Assembly (NCBI RefSeq): GCF_964355755.1
Contig: NC_092677.1
Location: 26,818,101 to 26,878,100 of the forward strand
DNA: 60,000 bases
Direction: 5' to 3'
DNA from: Antedon mediterranea
Lineage: Eukaryota > Echinodermata > Crinoidea > Comatulida > Antedonidae
Shown piece after piece: positions 34,801 to 41,436 of the stretch. Positions within the stretch are counted from its first letter, which is position 1. Each line of letters opens with the position of its first letter. Made by a program: the position numbers and the translations under genes. Under the pieces are notes generated by a model. It did no database searches. It worked only from the letters and a program-made list of their open reading frames with translations, and had not been told where the DNA came from.

Positions 34801-37800
34801 ACAATGAAGTCATATAACTACCATATTTAATATACAACTACCATATTTGGACACATGACATTTTTTTGTCAAACTAGTTTGATAGTGTAGACAGAGTTTA
34901 AGTTAAAGGTTACTGCTAGATACATGTGAAACACATGTGATGTTGTATTAGCAAATATTCCTAGATACTTCAGCAATAGATACAGTACCAAGAATCGGCT
35001 GCTTTCAAATGATGCATGTTCACTCAAATCGAAAAGTTTGTTGTTTGTTTATCAATTTCCACAAATAATACATATAATTTTCTTAATAAATCTAAAGTTC
35101 CTAATACTTACAGTTAACCGTGAGGTTGGAAATGGCACTTGCTTCGCCTCCAGCGTTTTTGGCAAAGCATTCATACGATCCGTTGTAACTGCGCTTTACA
35201 CTAGAGAAAATAAGATCCAAGCGCGATCCGTCTTGCAGTGACTGCACTTCTATATCTGCAGCAGTTGGCTAAATACAAACAAATTTGTTTAGTAAATTAA
35301 CAATTTATCATTAACAATAAGAATGAGTCTAACATTATTATACTTTTTTTATATATCCTCTGAGCGAGTTGAGTGGCCGCGCGGTTAAGACAGTGCAACT
35401 GTAATACGTAGCCATAACATCGGCAAGGGTTCGAGGCTCACTCGCTCAATGGTTCTGCTAGTGTAACAAGTCTTCTCGGATAAAGACTATAAACCGTAGG
35501 TCCAGTGTACACATCTAGCTCATGTGCACTTTAAAGAACCTAGTATATCTTTCGAGACGAGTAGGGGGTTACCCCGGTGTACTAGTTCACACACAGCCAC
35601 TGTCAAACTCATACATACACTGGGTCCTCTGGGAGAACAGTCTTAGACTGAAGAGGCTACCCAGTATAAAGAATAAATAATAATAATGAATGATTATGTT
35701 CAATTAACATGTCCCAGAGGTTTTAAATACTGATAAGCTTATAATCGAAGGTTATGAATCTTTGGCTAACCATGCCTAAGGTCCATTTCTTTTCAAATGC
35801 AAGGATTTTTTCCCCTCAAACAATCAATTTCCAAACATTGTCAATATAAGGCTTTTTAAGTATAGTTTTAAGAAAGCAATCCTGGCTACTAAATACAAGA
35901 CATTTTCTAATAACAATAATTTAATCTTAATGTTTTTTCTTAATTTTCTGGCATTTTTTAAAAATAAGTGAAACGGGCAAGTGTACCTGAACCCCGACTG
36001 GCATATCCTCTCCAAACCTTCTCCATGTCAGCTCTGATTTATCTCCACTAACTGTATTACAAGACAATGTTTCTCGACTATTCTCCAGAGCACTCTTTTC
36101 TATGCCCTCCTGAACGACAGGTGGAATAAACACACGTAGGGTGGCAACGCGTTGTGCAGTTATCGTCAGTTTCTCAACTGTTGCAGTGCAAATGTACGAT
36201 CCTTCGTCAGCCTTTCTTAAATCATTAATAATTAGCTTCTCTCCACTGTCTTCGATAGTAAAACGATCTGTACTTTCGATTACTTGGTTGCCACTAGTGG
36301 TCCAGCGTAAGACTGGAGGAGGATTGCCAGTTGCAATGCATTTGAATTCTGCGTTTTTGCCTTCTGTACCATTGAAATCTTCTGGGCCTAGCGTAATTTT
36401 CGGAGGAACTGTTGAAGAAAATATAATAATTCAGAATTATCATAGGCTATGTAAATACGTGAACGTAATTGGTTATAATTCACCTCTAAGCAGGCAATAT
36501 CTGTATAATATTACATAGCCTATAATGCGATTGGCTGAAATGGCATCATGTGACTAGCCCTCCAAGAATCCAAAACGCTACTTTTCTGTATAGGATTACA
36601 TGCACATTGCACCATCAAGGGGTAGGCCTAAATTGAGCAGAAACGACAATTGTGAAGGCTAGTTGTAAGCACTTTAAAAGATGTCAAATCCTTGCTATTC
36701 AATTGGTTAATTATGTATCACATGCCATTTAGAATTAGTACTACTGAATGGGACCGTGATGCAAAAAGGCCTGGAGAGATCACTGAAACTATATAATATA
36801 TAATATAAGTTTGTGGGCTTATACAGTTATACTAACCAAGAACTTCTACTCTTATATCTATACTATCACTAGCAACAAGGCCTGTTGTCTCTGTAGCTGA
36901 ACATTCGTACGTTCCATCATCTTGACTACTTATATTCACTATCTCCAGGTACTCCTTATGCTCGATGTTATATTTTGCATCTAAAAGTATAAATATGTGG
37001 CACATTAGATGGTTCTATATCATCTAGGTCTTTCAAAGTATGTTAAGAGGTTTTATGCTGGATAAGCATTCACAGAATATGTGGGGTTTTAGGTGAGTTT
37101 TGGGCTAGGTTAAAGGCCTCAAAAGTTTTTAATCCGGGTAGAATATGTAAAAAGAAACATTTTGGATTGGGATTCAAATGTTTTATGCTGGATAACAAGC
37201 CTTAAAAGATATTTTAATCAGGATAGAATTGTCAAAATGGACTTGTTTTAGGCTTGTTGAAAGCCTTAAGCTCTGTCTACACTATCAAAGTAGTTTGACA
37301 AAAAAAGTGTGATGTGCACAAAATATGGAAGTGATATGACATCATCATGTCCATATACGATTTATTTGTCACAAAAAGTTTGATAGTGTAGACAGAGCTT
37401 TAAAATATTACAGACTGAAACACTTACTAGTTCCAGCAATTGCTAGTTCACCAAATTTCCATTCATAAAGAACATTAGCCTTGGAATTAACTTTACACAG
37501 TACCCTTGCATTTCTGTAGATCTCAAATGATTGTGGAGAATCAGCTTCTAACTCCAGTGGTGCTATTAATTTTAGAAAATAAAATAATATTAAAATATTG
37601 TAAATCTTTGAAAAATGTTTTCATCTGGTCTTATATTTAAAGATGTATTGAATCTGTAAAAAAAAAAATTCTTAACACAAATTTGTTGCTAGATATTTTA
37701 ACGTTGCATAATAGTTATCTACTTTGACAAAAAATGTTATCGAAAAATAATGTGATTTTACTAAAACTACAAAATAACCTATTCAAAAGTCTGATTTTTA

Positions 37801-39510
37801 ATAAATCTTTCATGGTTTTAGGTGACAATACATCTTTAAATATCTGTATACAATTTTTTATATTAAACGGTGCTTTCTGCTCTACAACTAGAAAAGCTAC
37901 AGTACTACTAGCAACCACTAACATCGATTCATCGCCATGGGAAGATTTGTTTTCAATCGTCGCACACGTATGTATTGGACACTCCCTCTTTCCACCAAAT
38001 TTCAAGGATTCAAGGGATGCACCCTCCCCCTTAAAGATGTATTGACCCCCTAAAAAATAATTTTTTTTTGTTGAATATGCCATTTTAATGTCACATATTA
38101 GTTTCTTTCTGTCTTTCATTTATTTGGCATCTCAATATATAACATTAAAAATACATCAATAATATATATAATCACCTTAAATATTAAAATACATCAAAAA
38201 AGCAAATAAAAATGGCAGGATTAATGAAGTCTGACAATGCACGGGAAAACACATAAAGTCGTTTAAAGTAAAACAACTTAATTCCAATGTGGTCCCTAGT
38301 GATTGAATTCGACCAAAAATTGGATTTTAAAGCAAAACATTGTCAAATTGGATGCCAGCCAATGGATTTTTGGTTGAATTTAACCATTTATCATGTTATT
38401 TTATAAGTGAAAACATTATTTTTTTCCGTTTTTTTTTTTTTCTACGTAAGTGATTCACTTTATTAAACTACAAAATAACCTATTCAAAGTCTGATTTAAT
38501 TAATCTTAATTTTTCATGTTTTTGGGGGACAATACATCTTTAAATTTTGCAAATTGTACTTTTAAAAGATAGGACATCAAATTAAGCTCGGCCCTTATTT
38601 CCTCATTTTTAGGCCCTGCACCCTTCCCAGTGGATCCGCCACTGATTCAAAACAGTGCAGCTTAATTGCAATATTTGTAAACAAATGGGTGATGTCTTAC
38701 GGTATAAAACCAAGTTGATAGATTTCTGTTCTCCATCAGTTGTGAAACAAGTATACTGTCCTTCGTGGCTCTCCTGTGGGTTTGTAATTTCCAACTTTGT
38801 TATAGTTGTTGTGGGGTGTGTTACGGCGACACCACCAGATACTCCTGTAATAAATGTATTCACAATTGAATTTAGAATTATAAATGTTTTCCAACAACTT
38901 AAAATTGAGATGTAACGCTAAAATCAACTTTAATTACTAGATTATTACTACACATCTTTTGTGGGTTTCCTATTTCTAGTCTTCAAAATAAAAGAAAATT
39001 GTGGCTGTATACATTTAATTTGAGAAATATTGACGAACACTGTTCCAAGTGTCTTAGAGGGTTTAGAGAGAATTGTTCTAAACTATCAAACTAGTTTGAC
39101 AAAAACAGTGTGATGTGCCCAAATAAGGCAGTAATAAGCTCAAATATGGTAGTGATAACTTACATGCCCAAATATGGTAGTGTTATGTCATCATGTCCAT
39201 GGACACATCACATTTTTTGTCAAATTTGACAGTGGAGACTGACCTTAAAACATTTTTTTTCAACTGTAGGCCTATAGTACAGTATAGTACTACAAATGTG
39301 TCTATTTGGATCCTAAGGATTAGAGTGTAGTTATCAAGTTTAGTTTATGATGTCAATATGCTGTACCTGTGCCAGCTAATGGAACCACGTTATTTTGTGG
39401 ATCTCTCCATTGAGGCCGCAGGTCGTCACCTCCTGAGTAAGTACAAAGTATTACTATATCTTCAGTCATGCCTTTCTCAAGTGTTGGGCCTTGTGGTGCT
39501 AATGAAACAG
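13441..39510 (-). CDS. NCAM: Neural cell adhesion molecule family receptor (5 Ig, 2 FN3, TM; 5' exon missing)
   Basis: Type I membrane adhesion receptor of the NCAM/fasciclin II family, expected to act in homophilic cell contact. Exons in transcript order: 39510-39367, 38844-38701, 37562-37428, 36980-36837, 36408-35987, 35268-35112, 34549-34335, 32782-32674, 32055-31885, 31474-31331, 29238-29102, 28911-28710, 27513-27412, 25267-25072, 22951-22847, 18495-18394, 17593-17282 and 13483-13441. All phases agree and domain borders fall at phase-1 introns, as in vertebrate NCAM. The total is about 994 residues without the signal peptide; human NCAM-140 and NCAM-180 are about 850 and 1,115. The five Ig plus two FN3 order, and the segment KGTIIGIVIAAFLIVLIVVD with CGMTMCLCVHCCG after the helix (human NCAM1: VVDITCYFLNKCGLFMC), identify it. 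N-glycosylation sequons include NGT, NIS, NGS, NLT and NIT. The signal-peptide exon must end in phase 1 and was not found. Confidence 0.9.
13531..13630. repeat. Tandem repeat, 20-bp unit
   Basis: About five copies of AATCTCGTGCTAACTTTAAT with variants AAGCTTGTGCTAACTTTAAT, starting about 50 bp upstream (minus-strand sense) of the proposed last NCAM exon. Confidence 0.8.
13633..13785. mobile_element. Diverged short element with GGACC-ATGTCAAA ends
   Basis: The left end GGATCATGTCAAAGTTATGC, followed by ACTCCAGTTACTTCAGTAGC, resembles the left end of the element at 19421. An inverted GGTCATGGTCCC lies near 13773-13784. It is probably a small internally deleted relative. Confidence 0.45.
14015..14200. 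mobile_element. Foldback MITE, copies 7a and 7b (adjacent)
   Basis: A partial copy (AAAAGTGTGATTTGCCCAAA, TAATATGACATCATGTCCA) is interrupted at about 14080 by the left end GTCTGTCTACAC of a second copy, which runs to AAAGAGCTT. One copy has inserted beside or into another. It lies in the last NCAM intron. Confidence 0.8.
14201..15835. other. AT-rich last NCAM intron, no gene seen
   Basis: A/T-biased sequence with many short open frames on both strands that have no recognisable motif, no coding-like composition and no supporting splice sites. No repeat family is clear. Confidence 0.5.
15836..16025. repeat. Tandem duplication, about 95-bp unit
   Basis: TTTTATTATGGTAGTACATG with CACGGTGCAT, then AGGTTAGGTTCACATCATATT, recurs about 94 bp later as TTTTTATTATGGTAATACAT, CACGGTGCATC and AGATTAGGTTCAAATCATATT. 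Each copy holds the palindrome TGCACGGTGCA. Confidence 0.75.
17026..17119. repeat. Perfect tandem duplication, 47-bp unit
   Basis: CATGGTATAGCGTGCCATAC and CTTTCTTGCTATGTAACTCA occur twice without a visible mismatch, indicating a recent event. It lies about 160 bp past the Pro-rich NCAM tail exon. Confidence 0.9.
17282..17593 (-). other. NCAM tail exon with Ala-Pro-Val-Glu-Pro repeats
   Basis: An exon of 104 residues. It starts MAPPCDEKTPMLSDQDTLEI after the acceptor CCCTCACAG and is dominated by APVEPPAPVEPP-type repeats in the middle (about 17370-17460). The leading DEKTPML resembles NETTPLTEP in vertebrate NCAM tails. It ends AAA GG/GTGTGT in phase 2; if not spliced, translation would stop four codons later at TAA 17268-17266 (GCVMN). 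An alternative acceptor five bases further (AGATCAG) pairs with an alternative donor in the previous exon. The region is probably unstructured. Confidence 0.75.
18000..18175. repeat. Cluster of ACCAGTT/AACTGGT inverted motifs
   Basis: TAACCAGGTTTAATG, GACCAGTTCAC, TAACTGGTTATC, CAACCAGTTGTAG, AACCTGATTATAAATTGG and TTAACTGG recur in both orientations over 170 bp in the NCAM intron. It looks like a degenerate palindromic repeat; no element ends are clear. Confidence 0.4.
18394..18495 (-). other. NCAM juxtamembrane tail exon
   Basis: It encodes GEAGKGKVAYSEIREDGDGS and APSDPPVEKDKLIG. AGKGK right after the membrane exon parallels AGPGAKGKD in vertebrate NCAM. It starts in phase 2 after CACAAACAG and ends ATT GG/GTGTGT, again phase 2. 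YSEI is a tyrosine in an acidic context; any signalling role is speculation. Confidence 0.8.
18603..18747. mobile_element. Foldback MITE, copy 8
   Basis: Complete: TTAAGCTCTGTCTACACA at the left, TCGATAGTGTAGACAGAGCTTAA at the right. TTAA on both sides suggests a TTAA target. It lies in the NCAM intron about 110 bp before the 18495 exon. Confidence 0.92.
19215..19358. repeat. Minisatellite, 24-bp unit, six copies
   Basis: ACATTTGCAATACCCTGGAT plus AAAA repeats six times almost perfectly. Because 24 is divisible by three, a spurious frame repeating FAIPWIKT arises. Confidence 0.93.
19421..20260. mobile_element. Element with GGACC...CTGCAGTTACTGCAGTAAC ends, split by a nested insertion
   Basis: Left end GGACCATGTCAAAATTATTC, then CTGCAGTTACTGCAGTAAC. 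The right end, inverted, is GGACCGCGTCAAAATGATTA, then TGCAGTTACTGCAGTAAC. Without the TTAA-flanked insert at 19594-20198 the element would be about 230 bp. Related GCAGTAACTGC motifs recur near 20570 and 21110-21160. Confidence 0.75.
19594..20198. mobile_element. 605-bp piggyBac-like non-autonomous element, TTAA flanks
   Basis: TTAA at 19590-19593 and 20199-20202. Terminal inverted repeats are CACGTTCACTGCCACGGC and, inverted from the right, CACATTGACTGCCAAGGC. Internal subterminal repeats GTATTTATACGTC and GACGTATTTATACGTC are inverted or repeated near both ends. No transposase frame is visible. The TTAA duplication fits piggyBac-type insertion; the family name is inference. Confidence 0.8.
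20374..20516. mobile_element. Foldback MITE, copy 9
   Basis: CCCTGTTTACACTATC at the left and TTTGATAGCGTAGACAGAGCTTAA at the right with the usual core. It lies in the NCAM intron. Confidence 0.88.
21421..22257. mobile_element. 837-bp element with long terminal inverted repeats and 7-bp flanking repeat
   Basis: Both ends read inward CAAAGAATATATATCACAAG then AATGAGTAATCCGCGATTTT (right copy AATGAGTATTCCGCGATTTT). About 40 bp match almost exactly, and weaker similarity continues (GTAACAG, CATAAG-GTGGATGTAT, GTATAC) to about 110 bp. CTAAAAC flanks both sides (21414-21420 and 22258-22264). The inside has CCGGGCG motifs in both orientations (near 21703, 21725, 21893) but no long open frame. The superfamily is not recognised. 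Confidence 0.85.
22847..22951 (-). other. Candidate NCAM tail exon (cassette)
   Basis: After the acceptor TACTTCTGCAG it encodes EKENGTGKKTLVDETNSPGK and STNQQANSCDVTVNG. It starts and ends in phase 2, so it can be included or skipped without a frame change. It ends AAT GG/GTGTGT; reading on gives GCVF and a stop (TGA 22836-22834), so it could also be an alternative end. No homologue is recognised. Confidence 0.6.
22961..23750. other. AT-rich NCAM intron stretch, no gene seen
   Basis: A/T-rich intron sequence between the tail exon at 22951 and the minisatellite at 23755. No repeat family or conserved exon is visible. Confidence 0.4.
23755..24165. repeat. Minisatellite, 75-bp unit, 5-6 copies
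   Basis: Units contain GCCCTACATAGGGGCACGCT, AAAAGGGCTACTAATGGCCT and GTAGGGGCAACCTAAAAGAC. CCCTACATAGGGG and CCTACATACTGTAGG form short palindromes. It lies in the NCAM intron after the transmembrane exon. Confidence 0.92.
24497..25040. repeat. Minisatellite, 37-bp unit, about 14 copies
   Basis: GAGGATCCTATGTAATGTGG and GACCAGACATAGTGACA repeat head to tail; some units lack the GACCAGACA part. The array ends only about 30 bp from the donor of the transmembrane exon (25072). Confidence 0.93.
25072..25267 (-). other. NCAM transmembrane exon
   Basis: It encodes VKPAESVGLEKG, then one hydrophobic helix TIIGIVIAAFLIVLIVVDIS and a Cys-rich inner segment CCIVNDCGMTMCLCVHCCGR, ending EVELGE. The cysteines just inside the membrane match the palmitoylated cysteine cluster of vertebrate NCAM. 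Acceptor AATTTGCAG, donor GA/GTAAGT (phase 2). Confidence 0.93.
25826..25935. repeat. (AAT)n microsatellite with a TATAGCGC...GGCGCT tail
   Basis: About 15 AAT triplets, then TTTGTATAGCGCAAGAATCA and TCAAAGGCGCT. This arrangement is common at the 3' ends of invertebrate retroposons. Related scraps occur near 26985 (AGCGCTTTAAAAATG) and 54987 (CATAGCGCTTTGTGAG). Confidence 0.5.
26151..26515. mobile_element. 365-bp MITE, TA flanks, GTAAAACCTC ends
   Basis: Left end CCGTAAAACCTCGAAAAGAA; right end inverted CTGTAAAACCTCAAAAAGAA. TA lies at 26149-26150 and 26516-26517. The interior repeats GATGGGCTTCTTTTCGAGAT several times and contains a G-tract at 26480-26494. The style fits Tc1/mariner-pogo type MITEs. 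Confidence 0.8.
26520..27400. other. AT-rich NCAM intron stretch, no exon supported
   Basis: It lies between the stalk and transmembrane exons. Several A-tracts and AT-rich runs are present. An alternative GPI-anchor exon, known in vertebrate NCAM, was looked for here but none could be supported. Confidence 0.4.
27412..27513 (-). other. NCAM stalk exon (Ser/Thr/Pro-rich)
   Basis: It encodes GEFSTSTSTTKQNSTPSPLQ and RQTTPASDDGDTT, a low-complexity, probably O-glycosylated stalk between FN3-2 and the membrane. Phase 1 at both ends allows skipping. The donor ACAG/GTTTTT is weak, so inclusion may vary. Confidence 0.75.
28066..28345. repeat. Minisatellite, about 67-69-bp unit, four copies
   Basis: Units contain GAATTGCGGTTATTCTGATA, TTAACGTATAGTATATATTA and TCTACATTACATCGTACACC. 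The copies are nearly identical. It lies in the NCAM intron between FN3-2 and the stalk exon. Confidence 0.92.
28710..29238 (-). other. NCAM fibronectin type III domain 2 (exons 29238-29102 and 28911-28710)
   Basis: PPYAPKITSPQTSESETEYT, LEWEEPADNGGAEIEAYYIQ and YWEYD come from the first exon. Strands to the domain end (YRKHIIAELEKATDYKVEIW, ASSTLGDG) come from the second. The W in LEW and the Y-V-W spacing fit FN3. The intron between them is phase 0. Confidence 0.88.
29300..29600 (+). repeat. tRNA-derived SINE, copy A
   Basis: The head GTCGAGTGGCCGAGCGGTTA is a tRNA Leu/Ser-like A-box region. The body has GTCTTCTCGGACAAAGATTT, TTCACTTTAAAGAACC and ACCCGGTGTACGGGTCA. The same body is in copy B at 35364. 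The central domain looks like one of the conserved domains shared by invertebrate SINEs; which one cannot be named from memory with confidence. Confidence 0.8.
29647..29841. mobile_element. Foldback MITE, copy 10, left part with expanded 21-bp array
   Basis: The left end CCTCTGTCCGCACTATC is followed by the core and about six copies of CATATCACTACCATGTTTGG. It is cut at 29842 by the 1.4-kb element and resumes at 31264. Confidence 0.92.
29844..31261. mobile_element. 1.4-kb TA-flanked element, copy A (inserted in a MITE)
   Basis: Ends CAGTACAGAAAGAAAATACT and, inverted, CAGTACAGAAAGAAATTACT. TA lies at 29842-29843 and 31262-31263. Subterminal repeats of CTACGTTCTACCTACG and AACAATACATCGTAGGCTAC fill both ends. 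Two related middle segments hold CACATGGCATGAAACGCGAT and CACATGACATGAAACATAAT. No transposase-like frame is visible, so it is non-autonomous. A second copy lies at 43458. CAGT ends with TA duplication fit the Tc1/mariner-pogo group. Confidence 0.93.
31264..31300. mobile_element. Foldback MITE, copy 10, right part
   Basis: TCACTACCATATTTAGGCAC and ATTGATAGTGTAGACA continue the MITE interrupted at 29841. It lies 31 bp from the 5' splice site of the NCAM exon ending at 31331. Confidence 0.9.
31331..32055 (-). other. NCAM fibronectin type III domain 1 (exons 32055-31885 and 31474-31331)
   Basis: APDAPNVEV, TSITLRIEEPEYTGGLDI, ISYNITWKFE and KYEVFDY are followed in the second exon by YVIEGLDSEKPYKIQVAAKN and EYILGEQSEEVIGRTLSS. 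EPEYTGG and the WKFE strand match EPEATGG and AEWRAV in vertebrate NCAM FN3-1. Both introns at the ends, and the internal one, are phase 1. Confidence 0.92.
32371..32650. mobile_element. Foldback MITE, copy 11, with 10-fold 21-bp expansion
   Basis: CATATCACTACCATATTTAA repeats ten times (21-bp unit), then the intact right arm GGGCACATCACAC and GTTTGATAGTGTAGACAGAGCTTAA. The left terminal arm is missing. It ends 24 bp from the donor after 32674. Confidence 0.93.
32674..34549 (-). other. NCAM Ig domain 5 (exons 34549-34335 and 32782-32674)
   Basis: PPVIDKKRQDQQGAYTGWIG, NEMTLTCYWLANPPAQYYWV and DGASSVS come from the first exon; FTPGKSEDFSVYTCYAYNVI from the second. The Cys pair (TLTC and YTCYA) and Trp (YYW) are present. 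GAYTGWIGNEMTLTC parallels VYTWEGNQVNITC of vertebrate Ig5. One sequon NLT is present. Confidence 0.9.
34739..34900. mobile_element. Foldback MITE, copy 12
   Basis: The left arm is diverged; ATGTGATGTGCCCATATATGG, two CTACCATATTT units and the right arm GTTTGATAGTGTAGACAGAGTTTAA are present. It lies in the NCAM intron between Ig4 and Ig5. Confidence 0.85.
35112..36408 (-). other. NCAM Ig domains 3 and 4 (exons 36408-35987 and 35268-35112)
   Basis: A long 422-base exon encodes all of Ig3 (FNGTEGKNAEFKCIATGNPP, LRWTT, LIINDLRKADEGSYICTATV) and the first half of Ig4 (FIPPVVQEGIEKSALENSRE, TLSCN, LTWRRFG). The second exon ends Ig4 with SSVKRSYNGSYECFAKNAGG. Both Cys pairs and Trp residues are present. 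Fusion of Ig3 with half of Ig4 in one exon suggests loss of an intron. Confidence 0.92.
35364..35690 (+). repeat. tRNA-derived SINE, copy B
   Basis: The tRNA-like head GAGTGGCCGCGCGGTTAAGA has a B-box GGTTCGAGGCTC near 35428. The shared body is GTCTTCTCGGATAAAGACTA, CTCATGTGCACTTTAAAGAAC and TACCCCGGTGTACTAGTTCA. It ends in an (AATAAT)n tail. It lies in the NCAM intron within Ig4. Confidence 0.85.
36837..37562 (-). other. NCAM Ig domain 2 (exons 37562-37428 and 36980-36837)
   Basis: PLELEADSPQSFEIYRNARV, LCKVNSKANVLYEWKFGELA in the first exon; KEYLEIVNISSQDDGTYECS and ATETTGL in the second. The Cys pair (VLC, YEC), Trp and DDGTYEC motif are complete. Phase 1 borders throughout. Confidence 0.92.
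37268..37403. mobile_element. Foldback MITE, copy 13
   Basis: TTAAGCTCTGTCTACACTATC at the left and GATAGTGTAGACAGAGCTTTAA at the right; complete. It ends 25 bp from the donor after 37428. Confidence 0.93.
37641..37835. mobile_element. 195-bp TTAA-flanked MITE
   Basis: AGATGTATTG at the left and CAATACATCT at the right, with TTAA immediately outside both. The interior ACAAAATAACCTATTCAAAA and TCTTTCATGGTTTTAGG is shared with the element at 38035-38539. Confidence 0.75.
38035..38539. mobile_element. 505-bp TTAA-flanked MITE, related to the one at 37641
   Basis: AGATGTATTGACCCCCTAAA at the left and, inverted, AGATGTATTGTCCCCCAAAA at the right, with TTAA on both sides. The right half matches the shorter copy. 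TGACATTAAAATGGCATATT (minus strand, near 38070-38095) also occurs near 1494, so the family is interspersed. Confidence 0.75.
38701..39510 (-). other. NCAM Ig domain 1 (exons 39510-39367 and 38844-38701)
   Basis: VSLAPQGPTLEKGMTEDIVI, LCTYSGGDDLRPQWRDP in the first exon; TTTITKLEITNPQESHEGQY, TCFTTDG in the second. Cys (ILC, YTC) and Trp are present. The first exon starts in phase 1 after TTATTTGCAG, which requires an upstream exon ending in phase 1, as the signal-peptide exon of NCAM genes does. Confidence 0.88.
39077..39245. mobile_element. Foldback MITE, copy 14
   Basis: AACTATCAAACTAGTTTGAC, then GTGATGTGCCCAAATA, three AAATATGGTAGTG-type units and ATCACATTTTTTGTCAAA; the outer ends are eroded. 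It lies in the intron within Ig1. Confidence 0.8.
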
Positions 39511-41292
39511 CTGCAAATAAAACAAATAATTACATTTAATAAACAGAATACTACCACATGAAATTTTGCAGGCTATTAGCAGAGGCCTGCGAAAAACAAC
39601 ACATTCTTGTAGACAATACAATAGCGCTCCCATTTTTAATAAGAGTAAAGATAAGCACAGAGATCATGTACTGTAGCGGCTGTTCCAGAATATACAATAC
39701 CAAGTATTGTAAAGTTTAAACACTAAATATTTAGGCGATCTTGTTAAAGGTCAAAAACCTTCACGTTTCGATATTCAATATTGAACAAATTAGTAGCAAT
39801 AATTTGCCTACACAACAAAAAATTGGAGGCCTGAACACTATTTGCAAGAAACAACAGATTCATTTACAGTTGACAATACATCCCATCTAGTCTACTACTA
39901 AAAAAAATCTCTAAAAAATATGTTGATAGTCTAAAAATAAATCTTCAATAAATGTTCATACAAAATTATAATGCATTATGTTTTTCCTCAATAATTTAAT
40001 GGAAAAAAAAAACAAAAACAAAATGTAGCAAGTGCAATCACACGAGGACAGTGGAGCAAATCATTAATTCAAGCTAATACAGTAAGTATAGCTTGAAATA
40101 TCACTTATTTTTGGAACATGATGAAATGATGTCATAATTATGGAACTTGATCATGCGAGTGCGAGTGCCGTACTAGACCAGAGAGAAACTGAAAAACTAA
40201 CAAACATCTTGCAGTTTGATATGGATCAGGACAACGAGCTAGATAATGATATGTATAGGCTCTTTATTGATCTACTAATAATTATATAGTAAGATGAGTT
40301 ACTGTACAATACACACACACACACATGGTGGTGTTGTTATAAGCAGTCTCTATATTTCTCTAATCAGCCAAAGATTCTTGAAATGTAATATTAAATGAGG
40401 TGTTCGTAACAAACTGTATTCAAATTTAGAAAATACAACAATCTTTATTACTAATGGTTTCACTGGTGGCTTTAGCTTAAGTGGCATTTTGTCCTATAGA
40501 GGCATCCTTCCATGTAATTTTTTTTTTTTACCATTATTTAATGAGGGTGAGCAATTGCTGACCGTTAGGGACCCTCAGAGAGAGGTGGTTCACAAGACAA
40601 ACATATACACAAGATGCTCTACATAAACAAAGTCTTATTACAAGTCTTTGGGAGTGGAATTATAATTTTGTCCTTAGAAAAAATCCTGACATGTGACGGG
40701 ACTTCAACCCAGGACCCTTGGAGTGGCAGCCAAGCATCATAACCACAACTCCACTTCAGTATTAAACTATTTCACGTTTTGATCAACTTGTTTTATTTTG
40801 TATAATTTTGAAAATAAATGATGAATGTTACATGAAATGAAAAACAACTGTTTTCTTTTAAAGAAAACAAATCTGCCTGGCTCTTTAAATGTGCCTGGAA
40901 CTATTAATGAACAATGCAACACATTATGATAAAATTTTTTCCAAATAAGGAACTAACTTTCTTTGTTTCGACTGTTTGTTACCATTTCACAATAAGCTTC
41001 TTTATTGATTATCAGTGTTGAATTCAATGTGCTTGTTTTGACCAAAAAACCCAAAAACAATTCCCATAATATTCTATATCAGTGAAAGATTTTCAAAATA
41101 GAAATCAAATGCAAAATCTAAATGATTCAACTTGTATTTCTATTGTGTTTTTTGCTATTTTTAAATTTTATTATAGATTTATTACTTAAATATACAATGC
41201 TTACGTAGTACAGTCAGAAAGTATGGGGTGTAATCATTTTAATTACAACAATCTTATTTTCATAAAAGTGGAATTCTATGAACACATTAGCT
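39511..41292. other. Region upstream of NCAM Ig1, no exon supported
   Basis: AT-rich. It holds a (CA)n run at about 40309-40325, a T-tract followed by ACCATTATTTAATGAGGGTG near 40530 that resembles 47300-47350, and a SINE scrap at 40680. No signal-peptide exon with a phase-1 donor was found on the minus strand. Confidence 0.4.
40680..40757 (-). repeat. tRNA-derived SINE fragment
   Basis: On the minus strand GTGGAGTTGTGGTTATGATG is followed by a B-box-like GGGTTGAAGTCCCG. It is similar in layout to 42575-42690 but diverged. Confidence 0.45.
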
Positions 41293-41436
41293 TTAGCTTT
41301 TCCACACTATCATGTGACAAAAAAATGTGATGTGCCCATATATGGACATGATGTCATCACTACAATATTTGGGTATATCACTACCATATTTGGGCACATA
41401 ATTGTGACATAAAGTTTGATGTGTAGACAGAGCTTT
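41293..41436. mobile_element. Foldback MITE, copy 15
   Basis: CACACTATCATGTGAC at the left; core with two TATCACTACCATATTTGGG-like units; GTTTGATGTGTAGACAGAGCTTT at the right. Confidence 0.85.
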
